Assembly: GCF_021130785.1 (NCBI RefSeq)
Contig: NC_060212.1
Span: 151,680,501-151,744,500, forward strand
DNA: 64,000 nt
From: Homalodisca vitripennis
Taxonomy: Eukaryota; Arthropoda; Insecta; Hemiptera; Cicadellidae
Reading direction: 5' to 3'
Below, piece by piece: positions 36,787-48,501 of this stretch (its first letter is position 1; every line of letters begins with the position of its first letter). The notes beneath the pieces were generated by a model. The model was not told the origin of the DNA. It searched no databases and saw only the letters and a program-made list of their open reading frames with translations. Both the position numbers and the translations under genes were made by a program.

Positions 36787-37230
36787 ATGTATATTGGTTC
36801 AACGATAAATTCTCTTAGAACAAGGATGACTGGGCACAGGTATGCATATAAACATAAAAAAACAGAGCAACCTGTAGTGGCACATGGCTTAATACATAAT
36901 TTAAATTTTGAAGAAACATTTTCAGTGAAACCAATTAGAAAAATATCACAAAATTTAAGTACACACAGTCTTAGAACCATGGAACAAGCCCATCAACTCG
37001 TCACTAAATCAAAATTTCCAAGTGGATTAAATTTAAGGTGACTTAGTCAACAAAGTGAATTTATAAAATTAAATCATATGTTCACCATTGTGCATAATTC
37101 ATTCTTATTTTTCATTTTCTGTGTTGATGTTTTATGTTTATTCTGTTCTTATAGCCCTATTTATATAATTTTTGTAATTTCCTGAAGACGGCTTAAGCCG
37201 AAATATAGAAAATGTTTATTACAATAATTG
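36770..37230 (+). mobile_element. Penelope-like element, 5'-truncated 3' part
   Basis: This comprises the GIY-YIG endonuclease fragment (36787-37041), a short AT-rich 3' region, and a terminal hairpin motif CTGAAGA (37182-37188) followed by GGC-TTAA-GCC and GAAA (37200-37203). The left boundary is lost in an AT microsatellite. The reverse transcriptase portion is absent. Confidence 0.65.
36787..37041 (+). pseudogene. Penelope-like GIY-YIG endonuclease, C-terminal fragment
   Basis: An 84-codon open frame starting within YIGST, the second half of the GIY-YIG signature. It continues LRTRMTGHR (helix with the conserved Arg), has a Glu in RTMEQAHQL at the position expected for the metal-binding acid, and ends FPSGLNLR, close to the GLN-type ending of Penelope-like proteins. 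In this family the domain follows the reverse transcriptase and nicks the target DNA. The first half (GIY) is missing or degenerate (upstream in-frame IVYFYM), so the fragment cannot be active. The ATG is simply the first Met in the remnant. A prokaryotic-type GIY-YIG gene is unlikely given the context. Confidence 0.7.
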
Positions 37231-37263
37231 AAGAATTCTTATTGAAGATTAATATATATATAT

Positions 37264-37287
37264 CCGGGTTCGAGTCCCGGCGGAGCA
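37264..37287 (+). pseudogene. tRNA 3'-half fragment (T arm plus acceptor strand)
   Basis: CCGGG-TTCGAGT-CCCGG forms a perfect T arm with B box GGTTCGAGTCC, followed by a 7-base acceptor strand CGGAGCA. The 5' half of a tRNA is absent; AT microsatellite precedes it. It could be a tRNA fragment or the end of a SINE. It cannot be a functional tRNA. Confidence 0.65.
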
Positions 37288-37320
37288 AGTACTTTTTGCG
37301 ATTCAATGTTTATTGAAATT

Positions 37321-37400
37321 ATATACTTATATATATATATATAATATATATATATATATATAAAATATATATAATATATAAATATATATATATATATAAG
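37321..37400. repeat. AT-rich microsatellite
   Basis: Imperfect AT repeats interrupted by AA pairs. Confidence 0.95.
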
Positions 37401-37972
37401 TCTAAAAAAAGAACTTCTCACACCCAAATTAACTTTAAAACGGTAGAGAGTTAAAAAATTCTATTTGAGTATTCGTAACTACATCACAAATCAAAGAGAA
37501 GGTTTGCATGAGACCAACCAACGCACCAAGGTATCTAATTCCTACATAAGATGCTAATGTTTGAATACAGTTGAAATTATAGACTCAATCGGTTATTGTA
37601 TTCGATTTTTGTTTGACTTAGATATCTCTAAACTTTTGTGGCTGGTATTTATTTTAGGTTTTGCGTGAATACGATCACACCTTGTTCGAATATATGTTTC
37701 CGACGCCATAGACGAATTTGCCGTGTTCACTAGATATACATACGCAGGATTATGAATATTTCTTCGTTAGAAAATCCCGTCTACATCCAACCGCTGTAAT
37801 CTAATTACGGTCTAAGGTGTTTTTGGTGCCATAGTTGAGTTTACCTTGATACTCCAATCAAGGATATGCAAATCTGAATAGGCCTACTCGCTTACAAAAT
37901 CTCTGTAGGTCTAGGTACAAATGGGTTACTGTTAAAATCTGTTTAATCCTCTCCCGAAAGTCCAATTCAATT
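37401..37972. other. Unique DNA, nothing recognised
   Basis: No frame, repeat or RNA gene was recognised between the microsatellite and the LINE tail. Confidence 0.55.
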
Positions 37973-38200
37973 CAAATATTTTATTGCCAAATACAATATA
38001 AGTTATACGGCAAAAGTTAGGCATTTTATATAAAATTGTGCAATCATACCACAGTGTCACATTTACAAATACAAAATTTGCACTCGTTCATTCCAGCCAT
38101 TCGCCAGTTTACATCATCGTTCACCAGCTTCTTTTTTCAAAATGTGTGGTCTTCCATGCTAAAAACTCGCCAACAGTAACAAAATACCATTAACGCTACA
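37973..38200 (-). mobile_element. LINE 3' end (second family), fragment
   Basis: On the minus strand the sequence ends TTTGGCAATAAAATATTTGA followed by ATTGAATTGG, a polyadenylation-like 3' end common in Jockey/CR1-type LINEs. Upstream, a short frame reads EFLAWKTTHF before a stop, similar to the C-terminal ends of LINE ORF2 proteins. It differs from the C-terminus of the 62578 LINE, so it is probably another family. Confidence 0.5.
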
Positions 38201-38389
38201 ACGCGTTTAAGACGGATTGGGGCCCCCCCCAGTATACCTTAAAACTAAAGATATCCCTTTCTTAAAAGAATACATAGTCTGATGTTTTGTGAACGTTTCA
38301 GTTAAATATCTCATTATTTGGCAAGGATATGAAATAAAAACCAAAGTAACGTCAGACTACATTTTCAAGTAAATGAGACAGTAAATGAT

Positions 38390-38850
38390 TATAAGAACAA
38401 ATACAATTCCACTACTATTATGGATGCCATTAAGCCTGTTTGCCGTGATCTCTTCAAGAGTTTTTCAAAGTTGCCTAAAAGGAAAAACACAAAACGTAAA
38501 CGAGAGTTATAATGGTGTGTTATGGTCTTTGCCCTAAAAGACGATTTGCTGGTAGCAAAGTTGTTCAAATTGGTGATTATGAATCAGCTTTGGTTTATAA
38601 TGAGGGAAACCAATGTAAATCAAAGATTTTAAATATAATTCCAGGCCAGGACTTTGAAAAGCGATATTTGATTTTGACACACTCCGTACAAAAAAGCAGA
38701 GAAATGGCCAGAAATGGACACACAGGAAGCTAGAAAAGCAGAAGGAAGGTTGAGACTGTAAAATAAACAAGGTTTAAAGGAAAGAGAAGGAGTTTCTTAT
38801 GCTACTGGAGAGTTCTATTTCCATTGTGTAATAAAATATGACATTATCAT
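38390..38850 (+). pseudogene. Mutator-like transposase, C-terminal relic
   Basis: Three overlapping frames together give the C-terminal pattern of a widespread animal transposase. TTIMDAIKPVCRDL (frame from 38390) is followed by TQNVNESYNGVLWS (from 38487), then CPKRRFAGSKVVQIG and ALVYNEGNQC (frame from 38512). A later segment matches the family's glycine-rich ending (EGVSYATGEF). The TQN-NES-N-LW-PK signature is characteristic. At least two frameshifts occur within about 40 bp near 38486-38525, and a stop follows at 38731-38733, so it is dead. The N-terminal and catalytic parts are missing and no terminal inverted repeats were seen. Superfamily assignment is from memory of the motif and less certain than its transposase nature. 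Confidence 0.6.
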
Positions 38851-38929
38851 TGGTTTTCTGAAACTAATGTTTTTTATTACCGTTTTCTAAATATCTCAAA
38901 AATATTCATGACATTTATACCTACCGCTG

Positions 38930-39845
38930 GTGCATGTTTAATGAAAGCTGGCAATTTGTTGATAAAATGAACACCTGTTTGAGAAGGCAAATGTTTGTAA
39001 CTACCGTTCTTTGTCTTCCAGATCGGTAGTTGTCTCTAACGCTTGTCTCATATCCGCGCACCTAACGTCTCTTTCTCAGGGGACATTCGGACATACAAAA
39101 TGAAACTTTCCAGGATGTATTGACAAGGCCGAGTTAACAGGCTGGTCAGCACGGTCTCTGAAATCCATGTTAGCAATGATTAGAACTGTTTTCTTTTGAA
39201 GCTTAATTGCTCTCAAAATTGATTGTTTGCACAATATCACCACGACATTAATATATAGGTCAGATATAAATCAGACCAAAATATGCGTCATCATTGTCTG
39301 AGTCGGGCATTATTTGGCTAAAGACGTCAACAAATAAACGCATGAGGCTAATTTGGTGCAAACTGAGTAGATTTAAACATTCCATGTCAACCCTTAATCA
39401 AGGGATTTGGTAGATTTTGTTTCTTCTAGAATGGAGTCTGCCAACATTATGGCAGGCCACACCCAGAATCTCCACTTTGCAAAGAGAACAAACTGTATTT
39501 TGAAACGTTTAATGTGAGATTGAGGATTTTGAATTGTTGGAAACAATTATTCAGGTCAACAAAAGCCTGTTGTTTCAAACCTTCCTTTCATTTTCCATTA
39601 AAGAGCTGTGTCATCGACATACTGCACGAGTCTCCCGTGCAGTAGTGAAGACCCTATGTCATTGACATAGACCAAAAAAAGAATTGGACTGGGGATATAG
39701 CCCTGAGGAACACCATACATTATTTCAATTGGCCATGAAAGCTGAATTAGGTCTGAACCACTTGGGATCTGTTGCTTATGACTGAACTGAGTCACAAAAA
39801 GGGTACGCCTCGAATGCCATGCGGTTACATTTTATCAAGCAATGC
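38930..39845 (-). pseudogene. CR1/Jockey-like LINE reverse transcriptase, decayed copy
   Basis: On the minus strand, in several frames, the order of an RT and its C-terminal region is readable. It runs HGIRGVPF, then YGVPQGYIPSPILFLVYVND (39598-39795 frame), QYVDDTAL (catalytic box, YVDD instead of YADD), SILEETKSTKSLD, GLTW, VCTKLAS, LQKKTVLIIANMDFRD and finally HLPSQTGVHFINKLP near 38950. The same order is found in the younger copy at 62835-64000. Many stops and frameshifts show it is old. It lacks the 5' half and the 3' UTR. Transcription as a gene is not expected. Confidence 0.8.
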
Positions 39846-42800
39846 ACATGGTACACTGGGCGTTTGTAGTAGTAAATAAAAGAATTTAGAGCATATTCAC
39901 TCAAGGTCATGACGGAAAATATCTCTTAAAGTTTCTATACTTCCGGGTAAAATGCTAAGAGACTATTAACATTAATATAAATATTTTAAAATTTAACTTA
40001 AACGTTTACGCATCATGTCCCTTCTGCTTCCGGTGTTTGGACAACCACTCAGAGGCTGGAATGTGAAAGAGCTGCTTTTTATGTGAACCAACCGGGCAAA
40101 AGCGCAAAGAGGCTAATTTGATAAACGTCCCTCGTGAACTGTCCCCCTCCCAATTAGAGGCGGAGCTGCGCTGCTTCCGCCGGTTATTCGAAACTTACAA
40201 ACAACGAATCGTGAAAATTATAGGTAAAAAACTGTAATTATTTCAATACTTGAACAATAAATTAAGGGGCGATAAATGGATAGAAGCACATTCAAGTTTC
40301 TTCATACTAAACAGGCATTACAAGAGATGTAAAAATATGTTCACACATTTTTATTAAAAGTAAAATAAACATTAATATGCCCCATTTACAGCTTCCATGT
40401 TGTGAGTGTGATGGTCATTGGGCGGCATCCCCGTCTCTAGTACTGACTCGTTGTGTTGTACTCGTGTGTCTAGAAGTTGAGTGAAAACCCGTGTCTTTAT
40501 GAAACTTAACGCTAATGCAACATTTATTGGCATTTGTTAAAGTACCATAAGTAGTTAAGTACCATAACACTCTTCAATGAGTGAGGAAGAATGTTTTGAG
40601 CTGGGGACTATAATACGGAACCAACTATTTGTTTAGGTATTTTCTTCGACACTAGTTTATAACTTCAAAAGCCAAGTGGCAGTGCATTAATAAAGCTGGA
40701 GACTTTAGTCCTTATCTCAATACTCTGATTGTTGACGAAAATCATCATTGAAAATTACCATCACCAACCTCAGGACCTTGGAGACATATAATCGTACAAG
40801 TAAGAATTTCTAATGGTGCAATAAATGTACAAGACCTTTTTGAAAAGTTATGAAAAAGATTTTACCATATTGCATTTTTTAAATTTGTTTTAACCACTAT
40901 CATACATAGTTTTAAAGTTTTCATGTAGTTTCCTACAACCTCGGGTTTATTGAGCGATACTTTATACAAACTCGTATATGATTTCGCTTAGTTGTTTAAA
41001 TTCATCCATCACGATGTAGAGAGATTAAGTGCACCTAACTGTGCATTTTGACTTTCTATCTGTTTGGATGTATATTGCAGTCCATAAGCTTCAGGTTCTG
41101 TTGCATCGGAACAGTTGATTTGCAGTGATGAAACAACGATTGTCATTAATCTTAAGAATGTGTAGAAAGATATACTCCCGGATAAAAGAGATTTTTCCTG
41201 TTAATGATTAGAAGCTTCAGGGACTTGTGCACCTGAGATATTGAATACGGAAGTAGAAATTTCTCGCCACGACCTAAGAGGTGCTTAATACTGCGCACAG
41301 TCGAAAAAAGTAGAGACATCTATAAACCACAAACTTCCAGATCTCGTGTACCAACAAAGGTGGATTGAGGTTATGGGAATTGCCTATGCCCTTAATTATT
41401 ACATATACTGATAAAGGTCCAAAAAGTGGATCATAAATTTTAATACAGTGTAGGATATGGAGATATAAACTTGTCTTAATTACCAGCACCGAGTTCCTTT
41501 CGATTTATGAGCATTCCCCGGGTAACTGATGGAGATTCCATTAATCTCGTGAATCCTTAATTAAGAAACTATAATAGTAAAGGTAACATTTGAAGGACTT
41601 CCTACATCCTTGATGAAGGTTAAGCTTTTGAGATATTATGATCGGTACTCAGGCTGGTTATCAACTAGATTTAGAAGGAGAACCTGTAGGAGCGTGCGAG
41701 CGAACATCTGATCATGGAGCAACTCTGATCTGAGTGATGGACATTTTTTTCATTCGCTGACTCCAAAGATGCCCTAAAACATTAGGATCCAATGAGAGTA
41801 AAAACGTGTGGAAAAGGGAAGATCTAGAAAATTTATTAATTAAAACACGAGGCAGATAGAAACTGGCATATCTACACAAATCAACCGAAAGATCTAATTT
41901 GAACTTGGTCACGTAATAATGTAAAGAGGATAATATGTAAACATACAATTTAAGCTGACGTAACACTACTTGGCGAATAAAGTACAAAGCGTCGTTTCTC
42001 GCAGATGGGAGAAAATAAAGCTGGCCCTGCGTAAGCTGCTGTTATTTTCCCTTTATAGGCGTCGATTAATTTTATGGCTCCACTTAAGTAACGTAAACAT
42101 AAGTCCAGAGAGATGAAATGTATCATGATGGCGCCGCTAGCGTTAACTAGGCTTTAGGTTTACTCGCGATAAGTGAAACAGATTATATGGTTATCTCTCT
42201 TCTTTAGAAATATGGTTAGAATGTTAAACCTCCGGTTATTCAGTTATTAAGTAGCCGAAAACACTTCTTGAAATCAAATCGTTGTCCGTCCGTATGTGTG
42301 ATAACTCTTGACACAAAAGTCTTAGAGACTTAACACTTAGTATATGGGGAATTCATAAAAAGTGGGCTTCGGTTGGCTACACTGAGTCTACTTGTCCAGG
42401 GTGCCTCTAATATTAGTAGTACTAATTTTCCGGGTTATTTTCGTTTTACTTTGCTCTATTCTGTAACGGATGCTTGAGAAAACTGTGTTTAAAAATGCAA
42501 TTGTATATGTTATTAAAATGAATACAGTGACTTGGAATAACCACTATGCACAAATAGATTCATGTGGTTTTTATTATTCTAAAATGTCACAAGAAAGGTT
42601 ATTTACGATCCAATAAGAAATATCCTCATTGGAAAATGTATGTTGAAAGTATTGGGATCTGTGTTCGTATACTTTTACGGTCTGTAATGAGGGCACCGAA
42701 CAACAGTAATATTTCAACACAATACTTACAGAATTTATGTGCAGAGAAACAAGAAAAGTCAAAATATCCTGTGGAGTCGGAGACAGGAAAGTTGGGCTTA

Positions 42801-43503
42801 TTGTATTGAATTCATGTCTTCTTTATTCCTTTCATATTCTGTCGACGTAAATTCAGCCTTTCATCTTTACGAAGGAAGTATTTTGTGACTTCCAGCTGAG
42901 TTGGTAATAACAACTTCATGTCTTTCCGCAAAGAAAATACTCGCTATGAAGTGTTACTCGAGGTAAATGCATTATTAGTATTGTTTTACAATGCACATAC
43001 AAATCTTATGATTGTTTTAATAAGAGTGAACATGTGAATTACATAAATACGTAATGATGAGCGTTAGCTAATATTTTTACATTGGGCTTATTGGTAGCAA
43101 TGATGGCAAAGATAAAATCGTAGAAAGAATACGTTTGTACACAAACTGAGGACATTCATATGAAATTGTAACAGTAACACGGTTATTGTGTAATTGTAAC
43201 ATAGTAAAACATGTAGAACAATCTCCTAGATACCGTGGTTATCTCTAAGATATCTAGAGAAAGAATCTGCAGACTTTAAATTGTGTATGGAGCTTCACTA
43301 CATAGAGAAAACTGAGTTATATGGTGGTCCATGTCTATCGATGGGATTTTGTTTAGCGATGTTAAAGCCTATCACTCAGTAGCACATTTTGTCTTTTGTC
43401 TGTCGGAAGATAGTTTTCTTTTGATTGTAAAATTGTTTTCTGTATGATCGTCTGCCTGTCTGACCATCCAATACGTATCTTATGAATGACGTGAGCCATG
43501 GAC
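39846..43503. other. Unique DNA with two GC-richer blocks
   Basis: No gene was recognised. Blocks at about 40020-40195 and 41990-42150 are GC-richer, non-repetitive and non-coding, and could be conserved elements. Near 42285 a CCGTCCGTATGTGTG stretch followed by AGAGACTTAA resembles a dispersed motif also seen near 43450 and 46170. Minus-strand frames at 41274-41489 and 41712-41987 are unremarkable. Confidence 0.45.
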
Positions 43504-44187
43504 TTGAAATTTTGGTATTTATTTACAATAGCGTGACCATGGAAAATGGACTTTTTTCATGGGTTGGGCATTTATAGCCAAGTATTATTATCACAGGTGC
43601 ATATAAACTGGGGGGAAAGTATATTATTGTATTATATTGATGCCTTTCGGGCATTATTGCATTATATTGATGCCTTTCGGGCATTATGCGTTAAGGAGCA
43701 GGGGCATCACGTGATTTGGGATTCGACTTTTGCAAGCTCGAGTTAATTTTTTTTCTAAAAGAGCAAGCAGTGCGCAGCACTGCGCAGCGGGCAGGCATCG
43801 TTGACAGGATTAACGTACTAGTCAGCATCATTTCAGTAACTTATCACTTACCTTAATGAACATCCAACACAAAGGTGTGCCATTACCACTACTGAACTAG
43901 GAGGTTAAGAATAGACACGGAGGAACAAAATAGTTCAAAATGGCGTCCCTTCTTTATTTGAGAGAGCCGCGGAGTAATACCAAACTGTCAAATATGGATA
44001 GTGTAGCCAGACGTACTGTCAAAAACAGAATTTTCAGAGGATTTCAAAAAATCGTAACTCCTTTGATTTTCGTTGCCGACGAATTTTTTCTTCACTATTG
44101 TTTTCAGGAAAAATTGTAGTTTTCAGGAAAAAAATTAACATACCTTTCCATGGTCACGTTATTGTAAATTGATACCGAAATTTTCAA
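43504..44187. mobile_element. Non-autonomous element with long inverted ends (candidate)
   Basis: Left TTGAAATTTTGGTATTTATT...GTGACCATGG (43504-43543) is matched by the reverse complement of the right side 44147-44187 with a few mismatches over about 40 bp. The interior, about 600 bp, is non-coding and includes a 30-bp tandem duplication (43623-43682) and a duplicated TTTTCAGGAAAAA. Similarity may extend weakly outward. No target-site duplication is evident, so the superfamily is unknown and the true ends may lie further out. Confidence 0.55.
43623..43682. repeat. 30-bp tandem duplication
   Basis: ATTATTG(T/C)ATTATATTGATGCC followed by TTTCGGGC occurs twice in direct succession with one difference. 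Confidence 0.93.
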
Positions 44188-46459
44188 TGCAATCTCAGCG
44201 AGCCCTGTTAAACGACATGGTTTGGCAAGCTTGTTATTTCAGATAGAAAATATAAATACGACTGTAGTGCAGTATGCGATTACGTAGGTTAGCAAAACAC
44301 TATTTGTTAGTACGCCCTATCGTTGGCATAATATTTTAATAATTTTACGAGGAAGCTCTTTATTATGGTTTATTCAGAGGAAATACTCGTAATTCATTAT
44401 AAAAGTAACATTTTAGGCCACATATAACAATGAGTTTTGAGACCACGTTAATACCACACGTCTCATGATGAACGTCATTACATAACTTGAGTTGTAATGT
44501 ATGTCCATTAGTTACAATACACAACTCTGATCAACTTATCAAAATCACTGAGTTAGGAACCTTGGAGCAGACAGCATCAGTGATGCCTGATGAGAGTGAG
44601 AGATAACACATTATAGAAGTGATTTATCAATAATCAAACTGTGTACTGATTTTAGTGACTTGTTGATATTGATGCTTGTTTTTTCTTTATTGGGTACTGT
44701 GTATTAAGTATGTTTCGAGTTAATTTCATAAATTTATATTTACTGAGCACCAAAGTTGTGTGTACAGTAATAATTATTAACATAGCTACTTATTTACGAT
44801 TTCTCTAAATGTTCTTTCAACACAGTGTTCGTTATTCATATCTTCATTATAACGGACAGCTTAGTTCGCATGGTGAACTAATAAACACAATGAATAAACT
44901 TACATATAAAGTTATTGAAAAAAATAATTAAAACATAACGCTGAGAATAGGTTTTTTTTTAAACAAATATAGTGTTTATTTCCTAAGAGAGGTAAAAGGA
45001 CTAAGGGGTTACGTTAGTATTTTCATTGTATGGTGACGTTTGTTAATTTAATTTGTATTCTTAAATTAGCTAATCTCACGAAGACGACATTGACATTACA
45101 AATATTGTTTAAACTCCTTATTCTAAGATTTCTTAACACCTGACTTGATGATTGAAGAATCATGTAATCATAATGTCTCGCATTACATCATGCTTTATGT
45201 TCATTACATCACCGAAGTGGTATGGTTTATAACGTGGGAGATATAATACAATGTTGAACATACAAATTATACATTCTACTAGTGTAGAGACGTTAACGAC
45301 AGTTTTTGAAAATATAACAAAGTGAGAAAAATGATTTAATAATATCACATTATAAGGTGAGTACGCATATTACTAAATAATACAACTTGACCTTACAATA
45401 GATCAATGACAAGCTCACAATAGTCACAGATTAAGTGAGGAACTAATTACTACTCCGATTTATCATTATTTATTAATGTAATCGTTTGTGAGGTTGCTTA
45501 TATTCAATGAGGGGTGGAGGAATTTTAGGAAAGGAATGAAATATATTTTTATTGTAAAACCCATTTTTGTACGGCTCATGTAATTGGTTTAGAAATTAAA
45601 ATATTAAACCTTAAAAACATTTTTTAGTAGCAGTAAGGAAAAATACGTATTGTAGCGTTATGTATAACCGAATACACCAGAAAAATATAATTATTCAATT
45701 ATTCGATGTTAAAAAAATTGGGTTAAGTAAGCTAAATGTAAAGATATCAAGCGTTTACGTATACGTAATCACAGGATTATATTCCAACTTAAGTATAGTA
45801 TGAACTTTCAATAAATACCCAACAGGATTGGTTATATTTACGATTAAAACAATTAGAAAAGTGTTTTAATCGAACAAACGTTCAAGAAATCGGATTTCCG
45901 GGGATAATCGAGGAGGAGGAAGACATTAATGAGCCCCATAATGATCTGCACAGAGCTAGCAACGTCACGCCGCGTCGATCCTCCTTCCAATTATTGCCAG
46001 TTAATTATACCAGCTAAACGGCTATTTTTAATTTACTCATCCAATTAATTGCGTGTTAAATATAATTGTAGAATTGAGTATATACCTGAGTTCAATATTT
46101 GATTGGCTGAGCGTTTGCGAAGCCTATGTATCACTAGAGAGACTAGAAAAGTGTAATTTCCGTTCGTTTCATTCTGTTTGTCTGTTTATCTGTTGTCAAT
46201 CCGCAAATTTTATTAAACGAACTCACTCATAGACTTGACATTTTTGCATGAAGGTTGATTTATATCCAAGCAGCATCTAGTTAAATAACAATAATAATTC
46301 TTATTGCATAAAAGACAATAAACACATTGTATTGAAAACGTAAAATAATTTATGTTAGTACGTAATTGTAAAAAATAAAAAAATGCGATTAAAATTATTT
46401 AAATTCAAAATTATACAAAGTTAAAAGTTTTGGAACGTTATATCCTCGTTTCACAATAC
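44188..46459. other. Unique AT-rich DNA with one regulatory-like block
   Basis: No gene was recognised. It contains the conserved-looking block 45890-46050. Near 46166-46200 a TCCGTTCG...GTTTGTCTGTTTATCTG run resembles the motif near 43450. Confidence 0.5.
45890..46050. promoter_or_regulatory. Candidate enhancer with MEF2-type site
   Basis: Non-repetitive block with several homeodomain cores (ATTAATGAG, CAATTATTG, GTTAATTATA, CCAATTAATTG). It has a perfect match to the MEF2 consensus YTAWWWWTAR, CTATTTTTAA at 46022-46031. The flanks are plain AT-rich DNA. No frame crosses it. Function is inferred only from motif density. Confidence 0.35.
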
Positions 46460-46690
46460 TTGACATAAGAGCCAAATGTTTGTGCTAGTTGGTTTTTTAG
46501 TAATTAATTTAATTTTTCCCAGCGACTTCCCAGCCGGAAACTCTGCAACCGTTTGGTACACGAACAGTCGTTTGAGACGAGCTCTGAATTGCGACACCAA
46601 CTTGTGAGGGTAAGCGCTCAAAAGTAGTAGTTCTGTTTTGTTCAATTCTGAAGTTTTCCCTTCCTAGAGTCTTGTAATGGTCTGTCGGCT
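46460..46690 (-). pseudogene. LINE 3' coding fragment, same family as 62578
   Basis: On the minus strand the fragment reads GRENFRIEQNRTTTFERLPSQVGV in one frame, shown here as GRENFRIEQNRTTTF plus ERLPSQVGV. In another frame it reads FRARLKRLFVYQTVAEF. Both parts match consecutive C-terminal blocks of the 62578 copy, with the intervening INRLPEE block deleted and a frameshift at the join. The 64-codon frame 46451-46645 is one of these phases. Nothing upstream of the C-terminal region survives. Confidence 0.7.
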
Positions 46691-48437
46691 CCTAATAACA
46701 AAAATGCAAAATAGTTTCCAAGAATAATATAGTCATATTAATATCGCAGACAGTTATATGTTAGTAGTTTTTGACATTAGAATATTAGAATTATTAAATA
46801 TAAGTCTAATATTTTTTTTAGTATTTAAAAAATGTAATACAAATATTATAATACGAAAGTCTTTTGAACAACTTTATGTTTTGCAAAAAAATTTACAATA
46901 CTTTGTACTTGTTTTGCAGTATGGGTTATGGATCATAATTGTATTGTATTGGGCTGGGAAATGTTTATTCGTTGTTCTTTATTTTCTTTATCTGTTTATA
47001 AACTATTGTTGGGCAACGCAGAATTTAAAATAAATAAATATAAAAAATGCCTTAACACTCTGATTAGAGCGATCATTAAACAAGTAAATTATTGTCTTTT
47101 GTACATTTTATTATTTTAGGAAATTTTTTATACAACATTTGAGGTCGGAAATTGTCTTATGCACGTAAAAAATGTAAAATATTTATTAAGAATTACGTAG
47201 AGTAACATTTAATATTTTCCACGAGTACTTTAGGCGCTTATCATCGCATAATGTCTTCCAAGGAGACAAATCTGGAGATAACCATGCCGGAAGGAAGCAG
47301 CAAAGGTACGTGAGGGAAAAGACAGGATACGGAAGGGGAACACTTGTCGACACTTTATTGACTTCCGTTTCCGTTAATATGGCTCCGGATCTTGTACATG
47401 TCGTCTTCAAGAGATTTGCCACCTACACAGAATACATGAAATATCTATAAGCAATAGAAATCGCCCGTTGCTTTATCATTTCAGTTTTATTATGATAATA
47501 AATTATTTCTGTCATACACGTCATGTATACATAAATGTATGATAAGATGTGATACATTCCTAGCTACAATCCTAATTTACTTATACAAGTAATCATAAAA
47601 AGGAGTAGGCTATTAATATAAACCTTCTGTAGGAGCTACACACTCTTACTGATATCGAAATGAATGTTTATTTATTATTGAAACTATGAAATAAACTTGA
47701 ATTTGTACCAACATTTGAAAGTTCAAAAAATAAGTCGAATGATGATAGTTATATGAAAAGATTACATTAAGTAAAGATTACATTATTCATGATCTTACCA
47801 CACAAATAAGCCATTGCAAACTGATTTGACAGCATTAAGATAAAATAATGGTAATATTGCATTCTCTATTTTAGTATCTTATAAATTTGATATTCTAAGG
47901 AATTTAACTTTAAAAGTAACATATTTACCTAAATCCTTCATGGCTGCTATTTAAATAATAAAAGTTCATGAAAACACACATTAATTGTATGTCCCATAAA
48001 TTATGTGATGTAAACAGGAAACTTTATTATTTATAGACAACGTCTATATGTCAAATTAAAAAAATTAAATCCTAACGTACACATTGAAAATTGTTTTATT
48101 CAAATATTCGAAAACAATTTATGCTGAATTTGTGATAGCTGTGAATCGCACTTTTTGATTGTGTATCTGATAGCGCGTATATAAGTAAATTTAACTAAAT
48201 ATAAATTTTTCATCGTTTTTCATGCGAGAATTTTTTTACGTGATAAAATTAAACAGCCAAATATATTACAAATCTATAAACTGGTTTGTTAATACGAACA
48301 ACAATAATGTAGTAATCGGCTAGACACATCTTACCGTGATTTTGGAGCATCTAGGCAAAATATGTAACCAAGTCAGAATTTCGTTCGGTTAGTAAACTTA
48401 CCAAAAATTGAAATATATATACAAAAACTGCAATACA

Positions 48438-48444
<7 letters not shown>
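46691..48444. other. Unique AT-rich DNA
   Basis: A 91-codon hydrophobic frame at 46758-47033 and a 78-codon minus frame at 47186-47422 have no recognisable motif. The second lies in a moderately GC-rich block (47215-47410) that could be an unrecognised repeat. Confidence 0.45.

Positions 48445-48498
<54 letters not shown>
48445..48498. repeat. (AT)n microsatellite
   Basis: About 27 uninterrupted AT units. Confidence 0.97.

Positions 48499-48501
<3 letters not shown>

Noticed and set aside
46758..47033. 91-codon hydrophobic frame as a membrane protein
   Set aside because: Its hydrophobicity follows from T-rich DNA; there are no start context, domain or splice features.
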